Source of the DNA: Bdellovibrionales bacterium
GTDB taxonomy: Bacteria > Bdellovibrionota > Bdellovibrionia > Bdellovibrionales > UBA1609
DNA: 41,220 nt
Assembly (NCBI GenBank): GCA_023299885.1
Contig: JALZUS010000058.1
Span: 1-41,220, forward strand
Direction: 5' to 3'
Shown: piece by piece, positions 33,625-41,220 of the stretch
How the letters are laid out: every line of letters starts with the position of its first letter
Numbering within the stretch: the first letter of the stretch is position 1
Notes under the pieces: model-generated
Told to the model about the DNA's origin: nothing
The model's database searches: none
What the model saw: the letters and a program-made list of their open reading frames with translations, nothing else
Translations under genes and position numbers: made by a program

Positions 33625-34065
33625 TTATTTATTAAAGCTCGATATCTCCTCAAAAATTTTATCCTGGAGTGAAAACATTTTTTTAGCCTTCACGCTGCAA
33701 CCTTCATGCTCAAAGCCTAATAGATGCAACAAACCATGCAGCACTAAATAAGCAGCCTCATCTCTAAAACTATGATTATTTTCTTTTGACTGCCTTTTAC
33801 AAACCTCGGAGCAAATAACAAGCTCACCTAAAAAAGAATCTGCACCAGAAAAGCTTAAAACATCTGTAGCTTTATTTTTTGAACGATACTGCATATTCAA
33901 TTGCTGACTTACCGAAGCTCTAACAAAAATTATATTAAACTCTTTAATTTGATTTTTTTTTATTATTTTCTTTTTAACAAGGACCCCGCAAACATAAGCA
34001 ATCCAGTCACTTAAAAAAGCTCTGGGTATATTTATATCTGATTGGTTAATTATTTCTAAAGTCAT
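33625..34065 (-). CDS. ybeY: Endoribonuclease YbeY (rRNA maturation)
   Basis: A 146-residue UPF0054 protein. The zinc-binding motif HGLLHLLGFEHEG matches HGxLHLxGxxH and is complete. Upstream NKATDVLSFSG is also family-typical. YbeY takes part in 16S rRNA 3' maturation and ribosome quality control. The ATG overlaps the stop of the HD-domain gene (ATGA); the pair YbeY plus 7TM-HD protein is conserved in many bacteria. prfB begins 70 bases further downstream. Confidence 0.94.
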   Translation of the reverse strand: MTLEIINQSDINIPRAFLSDWIAYVCGVLVKKKIIKKNQIKEFNIIFVRASVSQQLNMQYRSKNKATDVLSFSGADSFLGELVICSEVCKRQSKENNHSFRDEAAYLVLHGLLHLLGFEHEGCSVKAKKMFSLQDKIFEEISSFNK

Positions 34066-36491
34066 GATTTTTTAAAGTTTATAGATTTCACTTTATCGTT
34101 TTTTTGTTTATCTTTTTTTGGCCTATCATTCTTTTGTTGGTTTTCAGAAGGATATTCTATGCGCTGATGATAAACACTGAGTAAAGTTTTAGTAAATGAT
34201 CTTTCAATAATTGATAAGTCTTTTAATGTTAAATCACACTCATCAAGTTGTCCGTCGATAAATTTCCCTTTAATAACATCTTTTACAAGTTGCGATAACC
34301 GCGCGCCTGTAGGGTCATCAATTGACCTGGCAGCAGCCTCTATACTATCCCCCAACATAACAAGAGCAGCCTCTCTAAACTGTGGCTTTGGACCTGGGTA
34401 TCTAAATTCACTTTCTTTTATAGTGTCTATAGCTTCGTCTTGCTCTGATACCGCCTTATGGTAAAAATAACGAATTAAAGAGGTTCCATGATGCTGCAAA
34501 ATACCATCGATAATAGGCTTACCCAACTTATACTTTAAGCCCAACTCAGCACCATCTTTTACATGAGCCACAAGTATTGTTTTACTCATATGAGGAGTGA
34601 CCTGGTCATGTGGGTTTTTACCACGGTGTTGGTTTTCAATAAAATAATGAGCATGCTCCATTTTACCAATGTCATGATAATAGGCCATTACTTTAGCCAG
34701 TAATGGGTTAGCATCTATTTGCTCTGCAGCTGTCTCTACCATCGTACCTACAGCCAAACAATGGTGGTAAGTCCCCTGGGCCTTTAATGCTAACTTTTTC
34801 ATAACAGGATGGTTTAAGCTACTAAGCTCTAATAGCTTAATGTCAGTCGTATAATTAAAAAGGCTTTCTAAAAGAGGGACCGTAATCATAGCTATAAATG
34901 ACGAAGAAATACCGCCTAGAAAGGCTGCAGGCACCGACCAAGCCAAAACTTCCCACAAGCTTGAGTAGTTAAGGTTTTGCAAAGAAAGAACTAAAGCAAC
35001 AACAAGCGCACAAACCAGGCCTGAAACTAAGCCCGCCAAGTATATATCGTTTCTTTTTTTACAGACATGCACGCCACGTGCCGCAGCTATACCACCAACC
35101 AAACTCATGGCCATAAAAGCTGAATTAAAATCTGTAAGTAAACCCATAACAAAAGCCATTACGAGTGTATAAACCCAAACAACTTCACCATAAGTAATCA
35201 ACAACCCTATAATCATTGCGCCAGCAACAGCTGGTGCCGCGTAGATAATAGAACCTGAAGGTATTGCAAAACCTAAATGCGGTATTACTAAGTCTGCCAA
35301 GAACAGATAAACCTTAGATAGAACCACTACTAATAAAGTAACTAGTCCCATTGCTGTAATGTCTTTAAATTGTACTTTTAATTTATTTTTATTAAGCCTT
35401 GTCGCATAAGTAATAAGTACCGTTACTGATAAAAATATTAGTAAGGTTGCTAATATTATAGATATGCCAATTTGCTGATTTTCACGCCTATTATTAATTT
35501 CATTTATTATTTTAAGCTGACCCTCTTGTACTTTTTGCCCTTCAGCTACAATAACTTGGTTTCTTTTAATAGATACTTTTACAGGTAGCACTGATTCTTT
35601 TGCCAGCTTTTTTCTTGATTTTGTTTCTTCTAAATTAAACATTACATTTGGGCTAATAATTTTTTTTGCAATTTTCTTTAAGTTCTTTTTTGCAGACTCT
35701 TTAAAACGGCTTAAGCCCCTAATATCTGTTAGCGCTAAGCTCTCTGGGTCCCTTATGTTAACAAATGCAGACTTTAAAGTAGAAACCCCTGTTGAGTACT
35801 CCTCTGTAGCTATTTGGTTTCTTAAAAGTATTTGAGTAGTGCTACCAGGTAAAGAAGACTCTGATGCATCAATAATTTTTAAGCTCGACCACGATGACAA
35901 AGCTTTAATAAGAATGTTTTCTATCGATACACTAAACTTATTCTCTACAAGCCATTCAAAGCTTCTAATATCAATTTCAGCACCCAATAAAGAGTCAAAC
36001 TCACCCTTATTAGTTAAAAAGTCTTTAACTAATTCCTCTTTCTTAATCTCTTCTCTTGGCCACTCTATTTTATTAACTTTTTTCCTAAAGAGATCAAAAG
36101 CTTTATAAATGTTAGAATACTTTCCTTCAAAAACTTGGCTATCGTAATCAAATACAGGGAGCACCGACTTATCAGCTTCTATTTTTTTATTTTCAGTTTC
36201 TATCTCATCAACAAATGTAAAACTAAAAGGTGATTTTATATCAGCTGCCACAATATCATTCTTTTTAACTTTGTAGCTAAAATTAAAGTCTGAGTATAAA
36301 AAGTAAGACAACACTGAGGCTATCAAAAAGATATACATCAACTGCTTGAGGTAGTTTCTTTTATCAAAAAATATTAATAAGCGACCTATCCAGTTTTTTT
36401 CAGACTTCATTTGCTGAGTCCACTGCATAAAGTGTAACGATTGATCGCTATACTTTTTACGCTTAGAAATTTTATTTTGCTTCTTGCTCAT
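34062..36491 (-). CDS. pgpH: 7TM-HD phosphohydrolase (PgpH/YqfF-like, probable c-di-AMP phosphodiesterase)
   Basis: About 809 residues from ATG 36491, which has AAAGGA five bases upstream; an earlier in-frame ATG (36521) has none. Order: a cytoplasmic basic N-terminus, one helix (about 50-70), a large extracytoplasmic 7TMR-HDED region (about 75-330), seven helices (about 340-560), and an HD domain with GTYHHCLAVG, YYHDIGKMEH (His606-Asp607) and QHHGTSLIRYFY. PgpH in Firmicutes breaks down c-di-AMP, so the organism may use that messenger; the substrate here is inferred. It lies in the operon with ybeY and is divergent from the mazG-like gene 89 bases away. Confidence 0.9.
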   Translation of the reverse strand: MSKKQNKISKRKKYSDQSLHFMQWTQQMKSEKNWIGRLLIFFDKRNYLKQLMYIFLIASVLSYFLYSDFNFSYKVKKNDIVAADIKSPFSFTFVDEIETENKKIEADKSVLPVFDYDSQVFEGKYSNIYKAFDLFRKKVNKIEWPREEIKKEELVKDFLTNKGEFDSLLGAEIDIRSFEWLVENKFSVSIENILIKALSSWSSLKIIDASESSLPGSTTQILLRNQIATEEYSTGVSTLKSAFVNIRDPESLALTDIRGLSRFKESAKKNLKKIAKKIISPNVMFNLEETKSRKKLAKESVLPVKVSIKRNQVIVAEGQKVQEGQLKIINEINNRRENQQIGISIILATLLIFLSVTVLITYATRLNKNKLKVQFKDITAMGLVTLLVVVLSKVYLFLADLVIPHLGFAIPSGSIIYAAPAVAGAMIIGLLITYGEVVWVYTLVMAFVMGLLTDFNSAFMAMSLVGGIAAARGVHVCKKRNDIYLAGLVSGLVCALVVALVLSLQNLNYSSLWEVLAWSVPAAFLGGISSSFIAMITVPLLESLFNYTTDIKLLELSSLNHPVMKKLALKAQGTYHHCLAVGTMVETAAEQIDANPLLAKVMAYYHDIGKMEHAHYFIENQHRGKNPHDQVTPHMSKTILVAHVKDGAELGLKYKLGKPIIDGILQHHGTSLIRYFYHKAVSEQDEAIDTIKESEFRYPGPKPQFREAALVMLGDSIEAAARSIDDPTGARLSQLVKDVIKGKFIDGQLDECDLTLKDLSIIERSFTKTLLSVYHQRIEYPSENQQKNDRPKKDKQKNDKVKSINFKKS

Positions 36492-36580
36492 GCCATCCTT
36501 TAATGAAAAACTAGTTGACATACTTGTCGGTATTTTCAGTAGAAAACTCCGCTTATTTTAACCTTTTGTCTAGGAATTAT

Positions 36581-36973
36581 ATGCATAAAAACAGTAAAAT
36601 TATATCTCCACTGATTGAAAGCCAAAATATAGGCCATAAGAGCAAAGAAAATAGCTTTGATTGGCATACCGTGAGCGAAGTCATGCTTAAAGTAGATGAA
36701 GAGCTTGCTGAACTTAAGCATGAAATTAGCAGTGGAACCCCTATAAATATAAAACTTGAACTCGGAGACCTACTCTTCTCGCTAGCTCAACTCGCAAGAC
36801 ATTTAGATATTAATGCTGACGAAGCTTTAGTGTTAGCAAATACTAAATTTGAAAAAAGATTTTTTTTAATGATGAAGCTTTGCACAGATAAAAATCTTAA
36901 TTGGAACACACTTAACGACCAAGAAAAGCATCATCTCTGGGAAGAAGCTAAGAAGTTATCTTTTGAAAAATGA
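36581..36973 (+). CDS. mazG: Half-size MazG nucleotide pyrophosphohydrolase
   Basis: A 130-residue single MazG domain. It has the metal-binding EExxE (Glu40, Glu41, Glu44) in KVDEELAELKHE and ExxD (Glu60, Asp63) in LELGDLLFSLA. It resembles the C-terminal half of full-length MazG (about 260 residues), including FDW before the first helix and ANTKFEKRF after. MazG hydrolyses NTPs to NMP and pyrophosphate as a housecleaning enzyme, and E. coli MazG's C-terminal half is the active one. The start is ATG 36581 with TAGGA seven bases upstream; the earlier TTG 36515 would add a tail overlapping the divergent gene. Its 3' end overlaps murJ by 18 bases on the opposite strand. Confidence 0.88.
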   Translation: MHKNSKIISPLIESQNIGHKSKENSFDWHTVSEVMLKVDEELAELKHEISSGTPINIKLELGDLLFSLAQLARHLDINADEALVLANTKFEKRFFLMMKLCTDKNLNWNTLNDQEKHHLWEEAKKLSFEK

Positions 36974-38572
36974 AATTACTTTTCTAGACTCTTCTATTTT
37001 CAGTATATAACTAAAACTAAAGTAAAAAAGCACGGAAACTAAAACGGTCATGATTAAACTAATATTTTGACTGAAAATAAAAGTATTAAGCCCTTTAAAG
37101 ACAAATCCAATAAACCAATAAAACACAAATAGTAGTGGCGTCACTTTATAAAAAAAGCTTAACATTTTTTTATCTATTAATGCTCCAACCTTAGACTGAT
37201 AAACAATAACTAAAAATGCTAAATTAAAAAATGCAGCAAATGTCATAGAGTATGCTAAGCCTACAAGCCCCCATGTTTTTATAGAGTAAAAACCAAGTGC
37301 AGCATGAATCAATAAGGAAAATGTAGAACCCCATGCTGGAATTTTAGTATTTTTCTGAGCGAAAAATTGAGGAGCTATAATTTTAATTGAGCTCGCTATA
37401 ATTAATAGCACTGCATAAACCTTTACTATCGAAGCTGTTGTCAGTGATTGCTCATAAGTGAAAGCACCTCTTTCAAATAAAAGCTGTACTATAGGCAAAG
37501 CTAGTGAATATAAACCTACAGCGCTAGGCAAAGCTAAAAAAAGCAAAAGACGCCATTGCTGTGAACCCACCTCAACAAACTTTTGTATATCTTTTTGTGA
37601 CCATAGCTTTGATAATGTAGGAAGCAAGGCGGCCCCCAAACTAATAGCAATTAAGGATTGAGGCAGCTCTAAAATCCTATCAGAGGCATAGATAAAGGTA
37701 TGACTCCCCTCGCCAAGGTGGCTAGCAAAACGCAAGTTAAGTAGCCCCATAATCTGAATAACACCCATGCCCCAAATTCCTGGCAATGTATTTTTTAAAA
37801 CAAAAAGTGAATCTTTGTTTTTCCAAAATTTTACAAACTTTGGAAAAAGCTTTAGTCGGTAAACAGGGACAGCCACCATCGCTAACTGTAGCACTCCCCC
37901 AACAATAACGCCGACTGCTAACCATAGCCCAGGCGTAGCAAATACAGACTGAGGCATTAATGCAAAAATAATAAGTGATAAGTTAAATATAGCAGGCGCC
38001 AATGCTGGCCAGAAGAAACGACCGAAGGCATTTAAAATCGCCATAAAAAAAGCATAACTAAGCACTAAAAGTAAGTATAAAAACAGGAAACGAGCTAAAG
38101 TAACAGCCAGTTCAAGCTTACCAGGCACGGCTAGAAAACCCTCGCCCCCTACAAGAGCGCGCAACAATGGCTCCATAAAAAGAATACCTAAAACAGTGAG
38201 AGCCGATGAAAATAAAAAGAGAAAGCTATAAACACCACTTACCAGCGAAAGGCTCTCTTTTTTAGAGCCCAGCTTTTCTACCAATACGGGCATAAAGCTT
38301 ACAGAAAGCGCCCCTTCGCCAAATAGCCTTCTAAACATATTTGGTAACTTAAATGCCACCACAAAGGCATCTGTTACTTTTCTGTCAAAATAGCTTGTTA
38401 AGACAATATCCCTCAAAAGACCCAGAAATCGACTTGATAGAGTCCCCAGCGACATCCTAAAAGCCCCTAAAAAGACCTTTTTTGTGGAATCTACTGACTT
38501 CTCTGCTGAGCTACCCATTGATTTTACTGTTGATTTTATTGAGGAATCTGGATTATCTGCTGAATTCGACAT
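36956..38572 (-). CDS. murJ: Lipid II flippase MurJ
   Basis: A 538-residue polytopic membrane protein of the MOP/MviN family with 13-14 predicted helices. After a polar N-terminal tail of about 40 residues comes SLGTLSSRFLGLLRDIVL, the MurJ start. FKLPNMFRRLFGEGALSVSFMPV, the most conserved MurJ stretch, follows. It flips lipid II across the inner membrane for peptidoglycan synthesis. The N-terminal Ser-rich tail is longer than in E. coli MurJ, and the true start could be a little downstream because no clear ribosome-binding site precedes ATG 38572. It is divergent from rpsT, an arrangement also seen in E. coli where murJ and rpsT lie near each other. Confidence 0.94.
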   Translation of the reverse strand: MSNSADNPDSSIKSTVKSMGSSAEKSVDSTKKVFLGAFRMSLGTLSSRFLGLLRDIVLTSYFDRKVTDAFVVAFKLPNMFRRLFGEGALSVSFMPVLVEKLGSKKESLSLVSGVYSFLFLFSSALTVLGILFMEPLLRALVGGEGFLAVPGKLELAVTLARFLFLYLLLVLSYAFFMAILNAFGRFFWPALAPAIFNLSLIIFALMPQSVFATPGLWLAVGVIVGGVLQLAMVAVPVYRLKLFPKFVKFWKNKDSLFVLKNTLPGIWGMGVIQIMGLLNLRFASHLGEGSHTFIYASDRILELPQSLIAISLGAALLPTLSKLWSQKDIQKFVEVGSQQWRLLLFLALPSAVGLYSLALPIVQLLFERGAFTYEQSLTTASIVKVYAVLLIIASSIKIIAPQFFAQKNTKIPAWGSTFSLLIHAALGFYSIKTWGLVGLAYSMTFAAFFNLAFLVIVYQSKVGALIDKKMLSFFYKVTPLLFVFYWFIGFVFKGLNTFIFSQNISLIMTVLVSVLFYFSFSYILKIEESRKVISFFKR

Positions 38573-38591
38573 ATTTAGAGTCAGACCTTTC

Positions 38592-38620
38592 TTGCCTTAA
38601 CATAGAGCCTATGCTAAATC
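38592..38620 (+). promoter_or_regulatory. Possible promoter of rpsT
   Basis: TTGCCT (38592-38597) is separated by 17 bases from TAAATC (38615-38620), and TG at 38612-38613 makes an extended -10. Transcription would start about 37 bases before the rpsT TTG. The -10 box is imperfect. Confidence 0.35.
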
Positions 38621-38663
38621 TCCATACTTAATTATTGTTATATTCTATACTTGGAGGCAGGAA

Positions 38664-38930
38664 TTGGCTAATCATAAATCAGCGGCAAAAAGAGCTCGTC
38701 AATCAATCGTTAAGAACGAAAGAAACGCTACAACAAAAAAAGCTATCAGAACAGTTGAGAAAAAACTAAGAGCAGCTATTACAAGCAACTCTGCTGATGA
38801 AGCTAAAACTTTACTTCAGACATTTACTTCTAAAATTGGTAAAGCGGCTCAAAAAGGCATTTTACATAAAAACAATGCTTCTAGAAAAATCAGCCGTCTA
38901 TCTAAAAGCTTTGCTCAAATGGGCAAATAA
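38664..38930 (+). CDS. rpsT: 30S ribosomal protein S20
   Basis: An 88-residue basic helical protein beginning ANHKSAAKRARQS, the S20 signature, and ending with the conserved KNNASRKISRLSK region. It binds 16S rRNA early in small-subunit assembly. The start is TTG 38664, with GGAGG about six bases upstream. E. coli rpsT also starts with UUG, where the weak start takes part in autoregulation, so the same control may exist here. It is a single-gene unit, followed by a strong terminator at 38964-38994. Confidence 0.97.
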   Translation: MANHKSAAKRARQSIVKNERNATTKKAIRTVEKKLRAAITSNSADEAKTLLQTFTSKIGKAAQKGILHKNNASRKISRLSKSFAQMGK

Positions 38931-38963
38931 TTGGGTAAATAAGTTTGGATAGCTAGAATGAAT

Positions 38964-38994
38964 AAAAAAGCAGCTTAATAAGCTGCTTTTTTTT
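38964..38994. terminator. Bidirectional rho-independent terminator between rpsT and kdsC
   Basis: GCAGCTT and AAGCTGC form a 7-bp GC-containing stem around a 3-base loop, extended by A-T pairs. It is flanked by a run of A on the left and T on the right, so it can end transcripts from both directions: rpsT on plus and kdsC on minus. Confidence 0.9.
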
Positions 38995-39002
38995 GGCCAC
39001 TA

Positions 39003-39509
39003 TTACTTATAACTGAGATAATCTAAGCCTTTTGCTTTTAGTATATTATCTGAAACTTCCCTGAAGGCCCCTGTACCGCCTTTACTTTTTAAAACCCAGT
39101 CGGCTTTTTCCTTTATATAATCAAAGGCATCAGCAACAGTTACAGCCAAGCCGCAAGCTTCAAAAGCTGGAAAATCAATAACATCATCACCAATGAATAC
39201 TGTTTCTTCTTTAGAAACACCCAATCTATTAATAATATCTTCACAGGTTATTTTTTTATTAGGTATAGCAAAATGCGCTTCTTTAATACCTAAAGCTTTT
39301 GTTCTTTGGCGCAAGGGTTTTGAATCACCACCAGAAACCACGGCTACTTCTATGTTGTTTTTTTGAAGCATTTTAATGCCTAAGCCATCTCTAACATTAA
39401 ATTTTTTAAAACATTCACCGTCTTCGTTATAAAAAAGACCACCGTCAGTTAATACGCCATCAACATCTGTAATCACTAATTTTATTTTTTTTAATTTATC
39501 TTCAAACAT
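39003..39509 (-). CDS. kdsC: 3-deoxy-D-manno-octulosonate 8-phosphate phosphatase KdsC
   Basis: A 168-residue HAD-superfamily phosphatase. Motif I is VITDVDGVLTDGGLFY (Asp15, Asp17), motif II VVSGGDS, and motif III/IV VFIGDDVIDFPAF. The short C1-type form without a cap domain acts as a tetramer. It makes Kdo from Kdo-8-phosphate, the product of KdsA encoded 19 bases upstream, so the two act in sequence in the cytoplasm. GGGAG lies five bases before the ATG. The gene ends at the bidirectional terminator. Confidence 0.94.
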   Translation of the reverse strand: MFEDKLKKIKLVITDVDGVLTDGGLFYNEDGECFKKFNVRDGLGIKMLQKNNIEVAVVSGGDSKPLRQRTKALGIKEAHFAIPNKKITCEDIINRLGVSKEETVFIGDDVIDFPAFEACGLAVTVADAFDYIKEKADWVLKSKGGTGAFREVSDNILKAKGLDYLSYK

Positions 39510-39528
39510 ACTGACTCCCAGTTATTTT

Positions 39529-40392
<864 letters not shown>

Positions 40393-41220
40393 TTAAGCAT
40401 CACAAGACTGAAGAATAAAGTTTTCTAACCATACATGAGAGGCTAATGGCGATGACTTTAAAGCTTTATCTGTTTTATGAAGCTCTTCCATAGTTTTAGT
40501 TATTTTCTTTAAATTCCACTGCTGACTTTGCGAAAGGTATTGTTTTAAAAAATAAGGGCTCACTCCTGCTCTCGAGCTTAAAGACTTGCCGGCAAGCCCC
40601 TCACTTAAACCTTTTTTAACTAAGGCTAAAATTTTTAAATGCCTATGAATCATAGACATTGTTGCAATTTCATTTTGACCATTAGCTAACAAGTTAGCTA
40701 AGCAAGTTAAAGCCTCAACCCTATCTCTTTTACCAATAGCCTCTGTCAGCTGAAAGATACTGTTGACTCTAAGGTGCGATGTTGAAGCCAAGACATCTTC
40801 TTTAGTTACAGGCCTGATCTTGCTTTTTGAAACTGCATCTTCCTGAGACGCGCCCTTGTAACCAATATAATCTGAAAGCTTTTTAAGCTCTGCATTTAGG
40901 TCTGACAACTGGTTGCCTACAATTTGCTGCAACAAAGCAGCTATGTCTTTTGACAAGCTTAAGCCTAAACTTGAAGCCATATAGTTTATCCAAGGAGGCA
41001 CCTGGTTATCATAAGGAGTTGTAAGTTCAACAACCTTACCTGATTTATTAATTGTTTTGTAAAATGACTTTCGCTTATCAATTTTATCTGCAAAAAATAC
41101 GACCTTTAATTGGTCACTGTATTTAAGGATTACAGGTAAAATAGCTTTCCATTGAGCCTCTTTAAAAAGATGAGCCTGTCTAAATATTATGAAACGATAA
41201 GGACTCATTACAGGCAAAGT
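40393..41220 (-). CDS. holA: DNA polymerase III delta subunit HolA (partial, 5' end beyond window)
   Basis: The open frame reaches the right edge. The visible part (about 275 residues) starts at a point corresponding to roughly residue 70 of a usual HolA (about 330-345 residues). A TTG at 41217 is not the real start, because the frame continues upstream of it and the N-terminal AAA+ part of delta is missing. Recognisable parts are YRFIIFRQAHLFKEAQW, LKVVFFADKIDKRKSFYK, IVGNQLSDLNAELKKLSDYI and the C-terminal collar-domain helices. Delta opens the sliding clamp in the clamp loader. The overall sequence is divergent, but the order of segments is clear. It precedes kdsA by 18 bases. Confidence 0.82.
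   Translation of the reverse strand, partial: TLPVMSPYRFIIFRQAHLFKEAQWKAILPVILKYSDQLKVVFFADKIDKRKSFYKTINKSGKVVELTTPYDNQVPPWINYMASSLGLSLSKDIAALLQQIVGNQLSDLNAELKKLSDYIGYKGASQEDAVSKSKIRPVTKEDVLASTSHLRVNSIFQLTEAIGKRDRVEALTCLANLLANGQNEIATMSMIHRHLKILALVKKGLSEGLAGKSLSSRAGVSPYFLKQYLSQSQQWNLKKITKTMEELHKTDKALKSSPLASHVWLENFILQSCDA

Noticed and set aside
36515-36580. Longer start of the mazG-like gene at TTG 36515
   Set aside because: No ribosome-binding site, and it would overlap the divergent gene's leader; ATG 36581 has a good site.
41215-41217. TTG at the right edge as the start of holA
   Set aside because: The frame continues past it to the window end, and the N-terminal part of the delta subunit would be missing.

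Overview
The window is one AT-rich chromosomal segment from a Gram-negative, LPS-making bacterium. The outer-membrane set (BamA, Skp, LolCD, LpxA/B/K, KdsA/C), a type IV pilus cluster in the order pilB-pilT-pilC-pilS-pilR with a pilin beside it, and a Gld-type ABC exporter fit the Bdellovibrionota (Bdellovibrio/Bacteriovorax-like) best. This is inferred from gene content and order; no 16S gene or other phylogenetic marker was compared. There is no rRNA, tRNA, CRISPR array, insertion sequence or prophage in the window. Most genes lie on the minus strand in tightly packed operons. TTG start codons are frequent (pilB, bamA, lpxA, rpsT and others).

Layout. 1-2358: a minus-strand ABC exporter (ATPase, permease, GldG-like auxiliary protein), with an NFACT/RqcH-like gene just upstream (2361-3584). 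3585-9762 is the most accessory-looking part. It holds a pilin pseudogene with an in-frame stop, a DUF1223 secreted protein, a PhoX-like DUF839 protein whose Tat signal is only complete if translation starts at an AUA codon, a large lipoprotein with a caspase/CHAT-like His-Cys pair, and an intact pilin. 9767-16803: the pil operon (pilB, a degenerate pilT, pilC, pilS, pilR). 16929-17891: ribF. 17970-21237: a plus-strand CHASE2-type sensor kinase and sigma54-type response regulator.

21234-33554 is a near-continuous minus-strand envelope operon: prfB, lolC, lolD, bamA, skp, fabZ, lpxA, lpxB, lpxK, an LpxL-type acyltransferase, a DUF3108 lipoprotein and a family 9 glycosyltransferase. It covers release factor 2, lipoprotein export, outer-membrane protein assembly, lipid A synthesis and LPS core assembly. 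prfB carries the classic programmed +1 frameshift. lpxD, usual in this neighbourhood, is absent. 33625-36491 holds ybeY and a 7TM-HD (PgpH-like) phosphohydrolase, then a divergent half-size MazG, convergent murJ, and plus-strand rpsT with a bidirectional terminator. 39003-41220 holds kdsC, kdsA and the 3' part of holA, cut by the window edge.

No complete new multi-gene system is evident. The best leads are the His-Cys lipoprotein at 6668-8962, the ATPase-compromised PilT in the main pil operon, the AUA start of the DUF839 gene, and the silent pilin locus.
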